From the NCBI GenBank assembly GCA_964386535.1, contig CAYLRY010000023.1:1-45908 (forward strand): a DNA stretch of 45,908 nucleotides, given 5' to 3'. A model generated the notes under the pieces. That model did no database searches, was not told the origin of the DNA, and was given only the letters and a program-made list of their open reading frames with translations. The DNA is from CAYLRY01 sp964386535 (GTDB lineage: Bacteria > Chloroflexota > Dehalococcoidia > Dehalococcoidales > UBA3254). Position 1 is the first letter of the stretch. Every line of letters begins with the position of its first letter. Both the position numbers and the translations under genes were made by a program. This document shows positions 14,704 to 22,667 of the stretch, piece after piece.

Positions 14704-16479
14704 ATGAGTTCGAATGGGAATAAAATAACCGGGGAAAAATTAGAGACTATGCGTCATTCAGCCAGCCATGTAATGGCCGAAGCTGTACAAGCATTATTCC
14801 CCGGGGTCAAATTTGGTATTGGACCAGCCATAGAAAACGGTTTCTATTATGATTTTGAGGTTCCACGACCTATAAAACCTGAAGATTTACCTGATATTGA
14901 AGCTAAAATGGAGGAAATCATAAAAGCCAATGTTCCTTTCGAGTATGAGGAAGTGGATAAAGCCAGGGCTAAAGAGTTGTTCCGCGATCAACCATATAAG
15001 CTGGAATTGATAGCTGATTTGCCGGATAATAAAGTGGGGATTTACCGCCAGGGCAAATTCATGGACCTTTGCCGAGGTCCGCATATCAGGTCTACAGGCG
15101 ATATCAAAGTATTTAAATTGATAAGTATCGCAGGGGCTTACTGGCGGGGGGATGAACACCGCCCCATGCTTCAACGCATTTATGGCGTGGCTTTTTCCAA
15201 ACCTCAAGAGCTGGATGATTATCTTAAAATCCAGGAAGAAATCAAGAAGAGAGATCACCGTAAAATAGGGAAGGATCTGGATCTCTTCGTATTTTCGGAC
15301 CTGATTGGAAAAGGTCTCCCCATTTTTACCGAGAAAGGCTCCATAATCAGAAGAGAACTGGAGCGTTTCGTGGTGGATGAGGAGTTAAAACGGGGTTATA
15401 AACATATTTACACTCCTGATTTGGCGAACGTGGAATTATATAAGACCTCCGGTCATTATCCATATTATAAGGAAACTATGTATCCGGTGATGAAGGTAGA
15501 TGAAGAAGAACTGATTTTAAGACCCATGACCTGCCCTCATCATTTTCAATATTATGCCAGCAAACCCAGATCTTATAAAGAGCTGCCATTTAGAATCGCA
15601 GAACTGGCCAAGCAGTTCCGCTATGAAAAATCGGGCGAATTAACCGGCTTAATGAGGGTTCGTAGTTTTTGTCTGGCAGATTCTCATATAATATGCCAGA
15701 AAGACCAGGCTATGGATGAAATTAACAGGGTAATGGACCTGATAGAATATGTGGCTTCTGTACTGGGATACAAAGCTGGTGAAAATTACAGGTATCGCTT
15801 ATCGCTGGGGGACCGGCAGGATAGTAAAAAATATTATAAGGACGATGAAGCCTGGGACTATGCGGAAAATATATTAAGAGGCGTATTAAAACAGCGACAG
15901 GCTAATTTCTTTGAAGCAGCCGCAGAAGGGGCTTTCTATGGACCCAAGATAGATATCCAGATGAGGAATTTCGCAGGCAAAGAGGATACTGCTTTTACCG
16001 TTCAATATGATTTCGTGATGCCCAAGCGTTTTAATCTGACTTATATTGATAAAGATGGTAAAGAAAAGGAGCCTATCGTTATTCACCGTTCTTCCATTGG
16101 CGCTATTGAGAGGACTATGGCTTTTCTCATCGAACATTATATGGGTGCTTTCCCAATATGGTTATCCCCTGTGCAGGCGGTTATTATACCGGTTGCAGAT
16201 CAACATATGGAATATGCCCGAAAGCTTGAGTCGGAATTGAAAGCCTCTGGTATACGTGCACAGGTCGATGATAGAGCGGAAAGAATGAACCAGAAGATTC
16301 GCCTGGCTCAACTGGATAAAGTGCCCTGCATGCTTATTGTAGGTGAAAAAGAAGCCTCTGAATCAACGGTGGCGGTCCGATTGCGTACGGGGAAGCAATT
16401 GCCTCCTGAGCCATTTGTGCAGTTTAAAAAGAGGCTTCTTTCAACCATTGAAGATAAAGTTAAAGATTTTGAATTATAA
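14704..16479 (+). CDS. thrS: Threonyl-tRNA synthetase without TGS domain
   Basis: Charges tRNA-Thr in the cytosol. At 591 aa it is shorter than the usual 640 or so because the N-terminal TGS domain is absent: the editing domain begins almost at once, with His18-x3-His22 (HSASH) and Cys in DLCRGPHIRSTG. The class II catalytic core follows: zinc-ligand Cys in MTCPHHFQYY (usually CPGH), motif 2 RYEKSGELTGLMRVRSF, His in ADSHIIC, and His in VIHRSSIGAIERTMAFLIEH. The anticodon-binding domain occupies about 490-591. An AAGGA site precedes the ATG. It heads a run of translation genes (infC, rpmI, rplT, pheS, pheT). Confidence 0.97.
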   Translation: MSSNGNKITGEKLETMRHSASHVMAEAVQALFPGVKFGIGPAIENGFYYDFEVPRPIKPEDLPDIEAKMEEIIKANVPFEYEEVDKARAKELFRDQPYKLELIADLPDNKVGIYRQGKFMDLCRGPHIRSTGDIKVFKLISIAGAYWRGDEHRPMLQRIYGVAFSKPQELDDYLKIQEEIKKRDHRKIGKDLDLFVFSDLIGKGLPIFTEKGSIIRRELERFVVDEELKRGYKHIYTPDLANVELYKTSGHYPYYKETMYPVMKVDEEELILRPMTCPHHFQYYASKPRSYKELPFRIAELAKQFRYEKSGELTGLMRVRSFCLADSHIICQKDQAMDEINRVMDLIEYVASVLGYKAGENYRYRLSLGDRQDSKKYYKDDEAWDYAENILRGVLKQRQANFFEAAAEGAFYGPKIDIQMRNFAGKEDTAFTVQYDFVMPKRFNLTYIDKDGKEKEPIVIHRSSIGAIERTMAFLIEHYMGAFPIWLSPVQAVIIPVADQHMEYARKLESELKASGIRAQVDDRAERMNQKIRLAQLDKVPCMLIVGEKEASESTVAVRLRTGKQLPPEPFVQFKKRLLSTIEDKVKDFEL

Positions 16480-16551
16480 TAAATAGTTGTGATAAAATAA
16501 ACTATATTCTGTGCTCGTGTATTTTTTAGTTCAGGAGGTAATCAGCACATA

Positions 16552-17175
16552 ATTAAGAAACTGAGAGTAAATGAAGGGATAAAAACTAAAGAATGCCGTT
16601 TGGTGGGGGACAAGGGAGAACAGCTTGGCGTGATGTTATTGCACCAGGCTTTAGATCTCGCTAAAAAACGTAATTTTGATCTGGTGGAAGTAGCCCCTAC
16701 AGCGGTTCCTCCAGTTTGCCGTATGATGGACTACGGTAAATTTAAATACGAGCAAGCAAAAAAAGAACGTGAAATGAAAAAAGGCCAGAAGACCTCCATA
16801 GTTCGGGAGATCAGGTTAAGGCCGAAAATAGGGGATCATGATTTTGAATCAAAAACTCGTTCTGTAAAAAAACTATTACAGGATGGAGATAAGGTAAAAA
16901 TTACCATCATGTTCCGGGGACGGGAAATTACACATGCTCAACTTGGATGGCGATTACTGGAAAAAATGATGGAAGCCTTAAAAGGTACCGTGATTATTGA
17001 GAAGCAACCCATAATGGAAGGTTCCAGGATGTTTATGATATTAAGTCCTATGACCACACAACAGGTTAAATCCGCTGCCTCGCAACAGGCTAAAAGTTCT
17101 ATAGCTGTGGCGGCAATAAATACGCAATCTGCAAAATCTAAAGAAGAAAAAGTAAAGGAATCTGCGAATGCCTAA
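16552..17175 (+). CDS. infC: Translation initiation factor IF-3, non-canonical start
   Basis: IF-3 binds the 30S subunit and checks the start codon. The conserved N-terminus KKLRVNEGIKTKECRLVG is preceded by AGGAGGT (16533-16539) but by no ATG, GTG or TTG; the candidates are ATT at 16552 or ATA at 16549. Use of AUU is known for infC in Escherichia coli, where it allows self-repression because IF-3 rejects rare start codons. The first standard start (TTG at 16600) would remove 16 conserved residues. The C-domain contains RLRPKIGDHDFESK and KVKITIMFRGREITH. An Ala/Ser/Gln/Lys-rich tail of about 40 residues follows. Its last 8 bases overlap rpmI. Confidence 0.9.
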   Translation: MKKLRVNEGIKTKECRLVGDKGEQLGVMLLHQALDLAKKRNFDLVEVAPTAVPPVCRMMDYGKFKYEQAKKEREMKKGQKTSIVREIRLRPKIGDHDFESKTRSVKKLLQDGDKVKITIMFRGREITHAQLGWRLLEKMMEALKGTVIIEKQPIMEGSRMFMILSPMTTQQVKSAASQQAKSSIAVAAINTQSAKSKEEKVKESANA

Positions 17176-17389
17176 ACTATATAAAATGAAAACCCACAAA
17201 GGAGCTAAAGATCGTTTTCACGCTACTGCCACAGGCAAAGTGCTCAGGACTAAATGTGGTAAGAGTCATTTGAGACGTAATCGTTCCAAAACAGTAAAAG
17301 GATTGCTGGATGAAATGATTCCGGCCAATCACGCCGAAAAAGATAGATTGAAAGCATTGCTTCCCTACGGGGCTAAATATATCAGATAG
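17168..17389 (+). CDS. rpmI: 50S ribosomal protein L35
   Basis: A basic 73-aa large-subunit protein: MPKLYKMKTHKGAKDRFHAT, then KCGKSHLRRNRSKT. It starts inside the infC stop region (8-base overlap), so translation is coupled. The C-terminal extension DRLKALLPYGAKYIR is within family norms. Confidence 0.96.
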   Translation: MPKLYKMKTHKGAKDRFHATATGKVLRTKCGKSHLRRNRSKTVKGLLDEMIPANHAEKDRLKALLPYGAKYIR

Positions 17390-17442
17390 GATTTTTACTA
17401 AAGACCGCTAATTATGAATTTGAATTAATGTGACCTTTCGAA

Positions 17443-17475
17443 AAGTCAAAAAGGGAAAAATCCTTTTGACTTTCA
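17443..17475. promoter_or_regulatory. Hairpin between rpmI and rplT
   Basis: AAAGTCAAAAAGG pairs with CCTTTTGACTTT around a 7-base A-rich loop, with one bulged A. The downstream run is not a strong U-tract, so it is more likely a regulatory or processing stem than a full terminator. L20 is known to repress this operon in other bacteria through RNA structure; a link here is only a guess. Confidence 0.55.
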
Positions 17476-17511
17476 ATTTTAGTCTTCAGGTGAATAGAGG
17501 GGGAAAATAAT

Positions 17512-17865
17512 TTGGCACGTGTAAAAAGAGGTATTGTTTCTCGTCGCAGACATAACAAATTGCTGGAGTTAACTAAAGGGCAAAGAGCTTCCAGGCATAA
17601 ACTGGTACGCCGGGCTCATGAAGCCATGGTTCACTCCCTTAATTACGCCTACTTCCATAGGCATGCAAGAAGAGGCGATATGCGGCGAATATGGATAACG
17701 CGCATTAATGCTGCTGCCAGAGCTAATGGGACAACGTATAGCGAGTTAATAAACTCCATGGCTACAACAGGGATTGAGATAAATCGTAAGATACTGGCTG
17801 ACATGGCAATCAAGGATCCGGGTGCCTTTACGGACCTGGTGAAGACGGCTGTTAAAACTAAATAA
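17512..17865 (+). CDS. rplT: 50S ribosomal protein L20
   Basis: A 117-aa early assembly protein that binds 23S rRNA, with the typical MARVKRGIVSRRRHNKLLEL start and WITRINAAARANGTTYSEL core. The start is TTG, with GAGGGGG upstream. Family-normal length. In several bacteria L20 also represses infC-rpmI-rplT; the hairpin in the gap before it is a possible site. Confidence 0.97.
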   Translation: MARVKRGIVSRRRHNKLLELTKGQRASRHKLVRRAHEAMVHSLNYAYFHRHARRGDMRRIWITRINAAARANGTTYSELINSMATTGIEINRKILADMAIKDPGAFTDLVKTAVKTK

Positions 17866-17896
17866 TCAGTTAGAATAGCTCGATCTTATTTAATAA

Positions 17897-17925
17897 TTTC
17901 CCTCCCCCAACAAAAGGGAGGGAAA
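17897..17925. terminator. Hairpin after rplT
   Basis: A 10-bp perfect stem TTTCCCTCCC / GGGAGGGAAA with a 9-base loop. On the plus strand it is followed by AAAACTG rather than U's, so termination may be partial or the stem may protect the rplT 3' end. Confidence 0.6.
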
Positions 17926-17961
17926 AACTGTGTTTAAGGGCTATTCCAGGTCAGGAAGAAG

Positions 17962-19002
17962 ATGTTGAAATCAATTGAAGAAATACATGCCAGAGCTCAG
18001 GCAGAATTGATGGAAATAAAGGACAGTACCAGCCTGGAAAATTGGAGGGTACGTTATCTGGGTAAAAAAAGTGAATTGACCCAGGTACTGCGCAGCATTG
18101 CCAGTCTGTCTATTGAAGAAAAAAAGGCTATCGGTTCGGCAGCAAATGAATTAAAAATAGCCCTGGAAGCCAGTTACAAGCAAAAGGAAGAAGTTTTACG
18201 GGAATCCCAGGTCCTGGCTACAGCGGTTAAGAAGAATATAGATATCACCTTGCCGGGACGCCGCCCACCTGCCGGACATTTGCACCTGGTTCATGAAACT
18301 ATAGAAGAAATCTGCAGTATTTTCAATTCCATGGGTTTTCAGACTGTAGATGGACCTGAAATAGAATTGGAATACTATAATTTTGAAGCTCTGAACATCC
18401 CAGCCAGTCATCCTTCAAGAGACAATATGTCCTCTTTCTGGATTGATTACAGGGATGAACAGGGTAAACGACCCATGTTGCTGCGAACACATAATACCTG
18501 CGTTAGCGCCAGGGTGTTAGCCAGTAATAAACCGCCGATCAGGGTTATCAGTCCTGGTAAAGTATACCGGTATGAGGCCAGTGATGCCACCCATACCCCT
18601 ATGTTTCACCATCTGGATGGTGTTGCGGTGGATAAAAATATAACCATGGCGGATCTTAAAGGAACACTTTTTGAATTTGCCCGCCGGTATTTTGGAGCTG
18701 ATAGAAGGGTACGTTTCCGCTGTGATTTCTTTCCTTTTGTAGAGCCGGGGGTAGAACTGGCGGTAGAATGTGCAGCATGCAGGGGAGAGGGCTGCCGCTT
18801 ATGCGGAAACTCAGGATGGCTTGAGTTGCTGGGCGCAGGTATGACTCATCCGAATGTTTTACGCTACGCTGGCATTAATCCGGAGGAGTATCAGAGCTTT
18901 GCCTTTGGCATGGGTATTGAACGTCTGCCTTTGCTGCGTTATGGCATAGAAGACATTCGTTTGTTTTACGGAAATGATCTTCGTTTCTTGCAGCAATTTT
19001 AA
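17962..19002 (+). CDS. pheS: Phenylalanyl-tRNA synthetase alpha subunit
   Basis: Catalytic subunit of the alpha2-beta2 enzyme, 346 aa. The N-terminal coiled coil (1-90) binds tRNA. The class II core includes GPEIELEYYNFEALNIPASH, LLRTHNTCVSARVL and the final GMGIERLPLLRYG. Between the last motifs there is a four-cysteine insert C-x2-C-x4-C-x2-C (CAACRGEGCRLC), likely a zinc knuckle known in part of the bacterial PheS family. AGGAAG precedes the ATG. pheT follows after 28 bases. Confidence 0.97.
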   Translation: MLKSIEEIHARAQAELMEIKDSTSLENWRVRYLGKKSELTQVLRSIASLSIEEKKAIGSAANELKIALEASYKQKEEVLRESQVLATAVKKNIDITLPGRRPPAGHLHLVHETIEEICSIFNSMGFQTVDGPEIELEYYNFEALNIPASHPSRDNMSSFWIDYRDEQGKRPMLLRTHNTCVSARVLASNKPPIRVISPGKVYRYEASDATHTPMFHHLDGVAVDKNITMADLKGTLFEFARRYFGADRRVRFRCDFFPFVEPGVELAVECAACRGEGCRLCGNSGWLELLGAGMTHPNVLRYAGINPEEYQSFAFGMGIERLPLLRYGIEDIRLFYGNDLRFLQQF

Positions 19003-19030
19003 ATTTAACGGAATATCAGGTTAAAGCAAA

Positions 19031-21439
19031 ATGAGAGTATCAATTAATTGGTTAAAGGATTATATTAATTTGACCATATCTCCTGCTGAACTGGCCAGAC
19101 AGCTGACCATGGCGGGTAATGAAGTAAAGGCTGTTGAAACCATTGGCGCCGGTTGGGGAAAAAACGTTGTAATAGGTCAACTAAAAGCAATCAATCCCCA
19201 TCCCAATGCTGACCGCTTGAGATTGGCGACAGTGTTTTTGGGGCAGGCGGAACGGACTGTTGTTTGCGGGGCTCCTAATCTGAAGGTGGGTGATAAAATA
19301 GCCTTCGCCTCAGTCGGCGCCAGTTTAAAGGATGGGCATACCGGTGAGATGGTACAGTTAAAACCAGCCAAAATCCGGGGTGTTGAATCAGCCGGTATGA
19401 TATGTTCAGAAATGGAACTGGGGATATCCCAGGAAAATCGGGGCATCATGGTATTACCACCTGACGCCCCGGTAGGAATGACTCTCTTAGAATATATGGG
19501 GGATAGCATTATAGATCTGGATGTTACTCCCAATCGTCCGGACTGTCTTTCGGTTATTGGTATCGCCAGGGAAGCCGCAGCACTAACGGGACAATCAATA
19601 AATATTAAAGAACCTTATTATGTAGAAACAGACATTCCTATCAGTAATATGATATCAATTGATATTTCTGCACCGGATCTGTGTCCCCGCTACTCCGCCA
19701 GTTTGGTCATGGATGTAAAAATTAAGCCATCACCTAAATGGATGCAGGATAGGCTAATTGCTGGAGGCATGCGCCCCATTAATAATATTGTAGATATTAG
19801 CAACTATGTTATGCTTGAATATGGACAGCCTCTGCATACCTTCGATTATGATAAACTTAAAGGTCAAAAAATAATCGTCCGGCGGGCTGAAAATGGGGAG
19901 CATCTGGTCTCGCTGGATGTTCAGGATAGGGCACTGGATTCCAATATGCTGGTTATCGCTGATACGGAAAAGGCAGTTGCTATTGCGGGTGTGATGGGCG
20001 GAGCAAACAGTGAAGTCACGGAAAAAACCACCTCGATTTTAATAGAAGCTGCAAGCTTTAACCCCGTCTGTATTCGCCGCACAGGAGACGCCTTAAACCT
20101 GCCCAGTGAAGCCCGTTACCGTTTCGAGCGGGGTATTTCCCCAGGCATTACACTGGCTGCTTTAAAACGTGCTACCCAGTTAATTGTTGAACTGGGTGAT
20201 GGTAAAGCGGCCAAAGGGTTTATCGATCTATTTCCAGGCCAGAAACCCGTAAAACCTATAAATCTGTCATTACCCAAAATGAAACATTTTTTAGGTGTTG
20301 ATTTTTCAGACGAACAGGTGAAGAAAACCCTGATATCGCTGGGATTCGAATGCCGGCACAATAATGCCGGTTCTGAATTAAGTGTCATTACCCCTGATTG
20401 GCGTAGCGATATAAACATTGAAGTAGACTTAATGGAAGAAGTTGCTCGTATTATAGGATATGATAAGATTCCCAATACTTTATTAGCTGACCCGTTACCG
20501 CCTCAAAATCCTGATCCTCTATTTAAGTTGAAAAGGGAAGCCAGGCTGGGTTTTGCCGCTGCTGGATTCACTGAGGTGCTGAATTTCTCGATGGTCGGAC
20601 TGGAAGCTTTAAATAAACTAACCCCGGAGAGACATCAGATTGATCCTCAGCCAATACATATAGCCAATCCCATGACCGCTGACATGGAATACCTTCGGGT
20701 TAATTTGCGTTCAACTCTGTTAACAGCCTTTGCAGCCAATAGGCGCTATGAGAGTGGCAGCATACGTCTTTTTGAAGTAGGTAAAGTCTATCTGCCGGAT
20801 AGTAAAAATATTAAGGATGAACGGGACACTGCTTGTGGTATCATGGGTGGGCAGCGTTTTGCTAAATCCTGGCAGGATAATGAAAAGTTACTGGATTTCT
20901 ACGATGCCAAGGGTATAATGGAAGGACTGTTATTAAGGTTAGGTTTAAATCCGGTATTTAAACCCGGGCAGGACGTATCGTTACACCCAGGGAAACAGGC
21001 TTCAGTTTTCATAGAAGATACCAAAATAGGTGTAGTTGGGGAAGTACATCCTAAAGTACTTGCTTCTTTTGAGATAGCGGAACCGGTTTTTCTCCTGGAA
21101 ATGGACATCAAAACATTGATTCCTTTTTCAGTAGTAAGAAAAATATATAAACCAATTCCTCGCTTCCCCGCGATCGTTAGAGATATGGCTTTGGTAGTAG
21201 ATAGTCATATAACTAACCAGCAGGTAAAAGATGCGATCCTGGGCTTTCCGCTGGTAGAAATGGTAGAAATTTTTGACGTTTATGAAGGTGAACAGGTTTC
21301 AGCAGGTAAAAAGTCACTGGCATATCGTATCTGCTACCGTTCGCCGTCACATACACTTACAGATCATGAAGCTAACCAGGTACAAAATCAGATACTAAAG
21401 CATCTAGGCAGTCAATTCGGAGCTGTATTACGTGCTTGA
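19031..21439 (+). CDS. pheT: Phenylalanyl-tRNA synthetase beta subunit
   Basis: An 802-aa structural and editing subunit. An N-terminal tRNA-binding OB domain (residues about 40-150; INPHPNADRLRLATV), a B3/B4 editing domain (about 210-380; MRPINNIVDISNYVMLEYGQP), a B5 domain, a catalytic-like core, and a C-terminal FDX-ACB domain (from FPAIVRDMALVVD) that grips the tRNA. Length is typical. It pairs with pheS and ends the translation-gene run; a weak hairpin follows. Confidence 0.97.
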   Translation: MRVSINWLKDYINLTISPAELARQLTMAGNEVKAVETIGAGWGKNVVIGQLKAINPHPNADRLRLATVFLGQAERTVVCGAPNLKVGDKIAFASVGASLKDGHTGEMVQLKPAKIRGVESAGMICSEMELGISQENRGIMVLPPDAPVGMTLLEYMGDSIIDLDVTPNRPDCLSVIGIAREAAALTGQSINIKEPYYVETDIPISNMISIDISAPDLCPRYSASLVMDVKIKPSPKWMQDRLIAGGMRPINNIVDISNYVMLEYGQPLHTFDYDKLKGQKIIVRRAENGEHLVSLDVQDRALDSNMLVIADTEKAVAIAGVMGGANSEVTEKTTSILIEAASFNPVCIRRTGDALNLPSEARYRFERGISPGITLAALKRATQLIVELGDGKAAKGFIDLFPGQKPVKPINLSLPKMKHFLGVDFSDEQVKKTLISLGFECRHNNAGSELSVITPDWRSDINIEVDLMEEVARIIGYDKIPNTLLADPLPPQNPDPLFKLKREARLGFAAAGFTEVLNFSMVGLEALNKLTPERHQIDPQPIHIANPMTADMEYLRVNLRSTLLTAFAANRRYESGSIRLFEVGKVYLPDSKNIKDERDTACGIMGGQRFAKSWQDNEKLLDFYDAKGIMEGLLLRLGLNPVFKPGQDVSLHPGKQASVFIEDTKIGVVGEVHPKVLASFEIAEPVFLLEMDIKTLIPFSVVRKIYKPIPRFPAIVRDMALVVDSHITNQQVKDAILGFPLVEMVEIFDVYEGEQVSAGKKSLAYRICYRSPSHTLTDHEANQVQNQILKHLGSQFGAVLRA

Positions 21440-21464
21440 CAGCCAAATTATCAAGTGATCATCG

Positions 21465-21486
21465 TACCTGAAAAAGGTATCATTTT
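21465..21486 (+). terminator. Weak terminator after pheT
   Basis: TACCT-GAAAA-AGGTA stem-loop followed by TCATTTTT. The stem is only five pairs, but its position just after pheT and the U-run support a terminator. Confidence 0.5.
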
Positions 21487-21517
21487 TGGTTATTACATGA
21501 AAAATAGCCTTAACAGG

Positions 21518-21547
21518 TTGACAATCTAGGGATGCCTGTGATAGACT
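21518..21547 (+). promoter_or_regulatory. Promoter of the ribosomal superoperon
   Basis: TTGACA, 18-base spacer, TAGACT. It is the best promoter in the 232-base gap between pheT and rpsL and lies about 125 bases upstream of rpsL, leaving a leader that contains a strong hairpin. Confidence 0.65.
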
Positions 21548-21612
21548 TAAAAATCGGATTTAGTTATCCATAATGTGATATTGATGAACTGAAAATTGGC
21601 ATTCGGTTTATC

Positions 21613-21644
21613 TTTAATGGATGAGCTGGGTCTCATCCATTAAA
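21613..21644 (+). promoter_or_regulatory. 13-bp perfect hairpin in rpsL leader
   Basis: TTTAATGGATGAG and its exact complement flank a CTGGGT loop, 27 bases before the rpsL start. No U-tract follows. It may be a ribosomal-protein autoregulatory site, attenuator or stability stem. The position is fitting, but no known S7- or S12-binding consensus was recognised. Confidence 0.7.
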
Positions 21645-21671
21645 ATTTGTGTAAAAATAGGAAGGTAAGAG

Positions 21672-22109
21672 TTGCCTACAATAAATCAGTTGGTCCGCAA
21701 AGGACGGAAAAAGACATCCAAACGGGTAAAAGCACCTGCATTACGTTATACCTTTAACGCCTTAAAGAATAAGACCACTTTACGTCCCAAGTCTGCACCC
21801 CAGAAGCGGGGTGTATGTATGCAGGTAAGGACTATGACACCCAAAAAACCAAACTCCGGCTTGCGCAAAATAGCCAGAGTCCGTCTTAGCAATCAAATTC
21901 AGGTTACTGCATACATACCGGGTGAGGGCCATGATTTACAGGAACACTCCGTGGTGCTTGTTCGCGGCGGTCGCGTAAAAGATCTACCTGGTGTCCGGTA
22001 TCATATTATACGAGGCACACTGGATGCCAATGGTGTTGATAAGAGGAGACAGGGACGTAGTAAATATGGCAACAAAAAGCCTAAAGCAACTGCGGACAGT
22101 GCGAAATAA
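21672..22109 (+). CDS. rpsL: 30S ribosomal protein S12
   Basis: A decoding-centre protein with the conserved TMTPKKPNSGLRKIARVRL and GGRVKDLPGVRYHIIRG segments. At 145 aa it is longer than the roughly 124 aa of Escherichia coli, owing to an internal insert (LRYTFNALKNKTTLRPK) before SAPQKRGVC and a short basic C-tail. PNSGLRK has Gly where Ala is usual. The start is TTG with GGAAGG upstream. First gene of the superoperon. Confidence 0.97.
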   Translation: MPTINQLVRKGRKKTSKRVKAPALRYTFNALKNKTTLRPKSAPQKRGVCMQVRTMTPKKPNSGLRKIARVRLSNQIQVTAYIPGEGHDLQEHSVVLVRGGRVKDLPGVRYHIIRGTLDANGVDKRRQGRSKYGNKKPKATADSAK

Positions 22110-22120
22110 CAGGAGGATAT

Positions 22121-22591
22121 ATGCCTAGGCGTAAACATATTGATAGAAGACACAGATTACCTGATGCTAAGTATAATAATGTAACTCTGGGAGAGTTAAT
22201 TAATAAAATAATGTATAACGGAAAAAAGAGCACTGCTGAGAATGTAATATATGGTGCTCTTGATATAATTCAGGAAAAAGAAAAAGGCGATCCTATTGCA
22301 ACTCTGGAACAAGCCTTAAAAAACTCCACTCCCCTGCTGGAAGTAAAGGCCCGCCGCGTAGGCGGAGCAACTTACCAGGTGCCTGTGGAAGTTGATGCTG
22401 ATAGAGGAAGGGCTCTGGCTATCAGGTGGTTAATTAAGTCAACCCGAGCTAGGTCAGGCAAGTCAACGGCTGAAAAGTTCGCATCAGAGTTGCTGGATGC
22501 GGCCAAGGGTCAGGGCGCCACGGTAAAAAAGAGAGAGGATACACATAAAATGGCCGAGGCCAACCGGGCATTCGCTCATTATAGATGGTAA
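22121..22591 (+). CDS. rpsG: 30S ribosomal protein S7
   Basis: A 156-aa primary 16S rRNA-binding protein that nucleates the 30S head. It shows MPRRKHIDRR and LEVKARRVGGATYQVPVEV, and ends RAFAHYRW. AGGAGG lies four bases before the ATG. In other bacteria S7 represses the str operon, so the leader hairpin before rpsL is of interest. Confidence 0.97.
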   Translation: MPRRKHIDRRHRLPDAKYNNVTLGELINKIMYNGKKSTAENVIYGALDIIQEKEKGDPIATLEQALKNSTPLLEVKARRVGGATYQVPVEVDADRGRALAIRWLIKSTRARSGKSTAEKFASELLDAAKGQGATVKKREDTHKMAEANRAFAHYRW

Positions 22592-22667
22592 AATGGTCGG
22601 AACAATTCATTCAGGATTTATTAATCTTAAAAGTAAGACGTTGGTGTTTGAGGAAAAGGTTAAATCA

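Noticed and set aside
22593..22667. Upstream ATG start for fusA adding 25 residues
   Set aside because: The extension is unlike EF-G N-termini and lacks a ribosome site; the GTG at 22668 gives the standard beginning.
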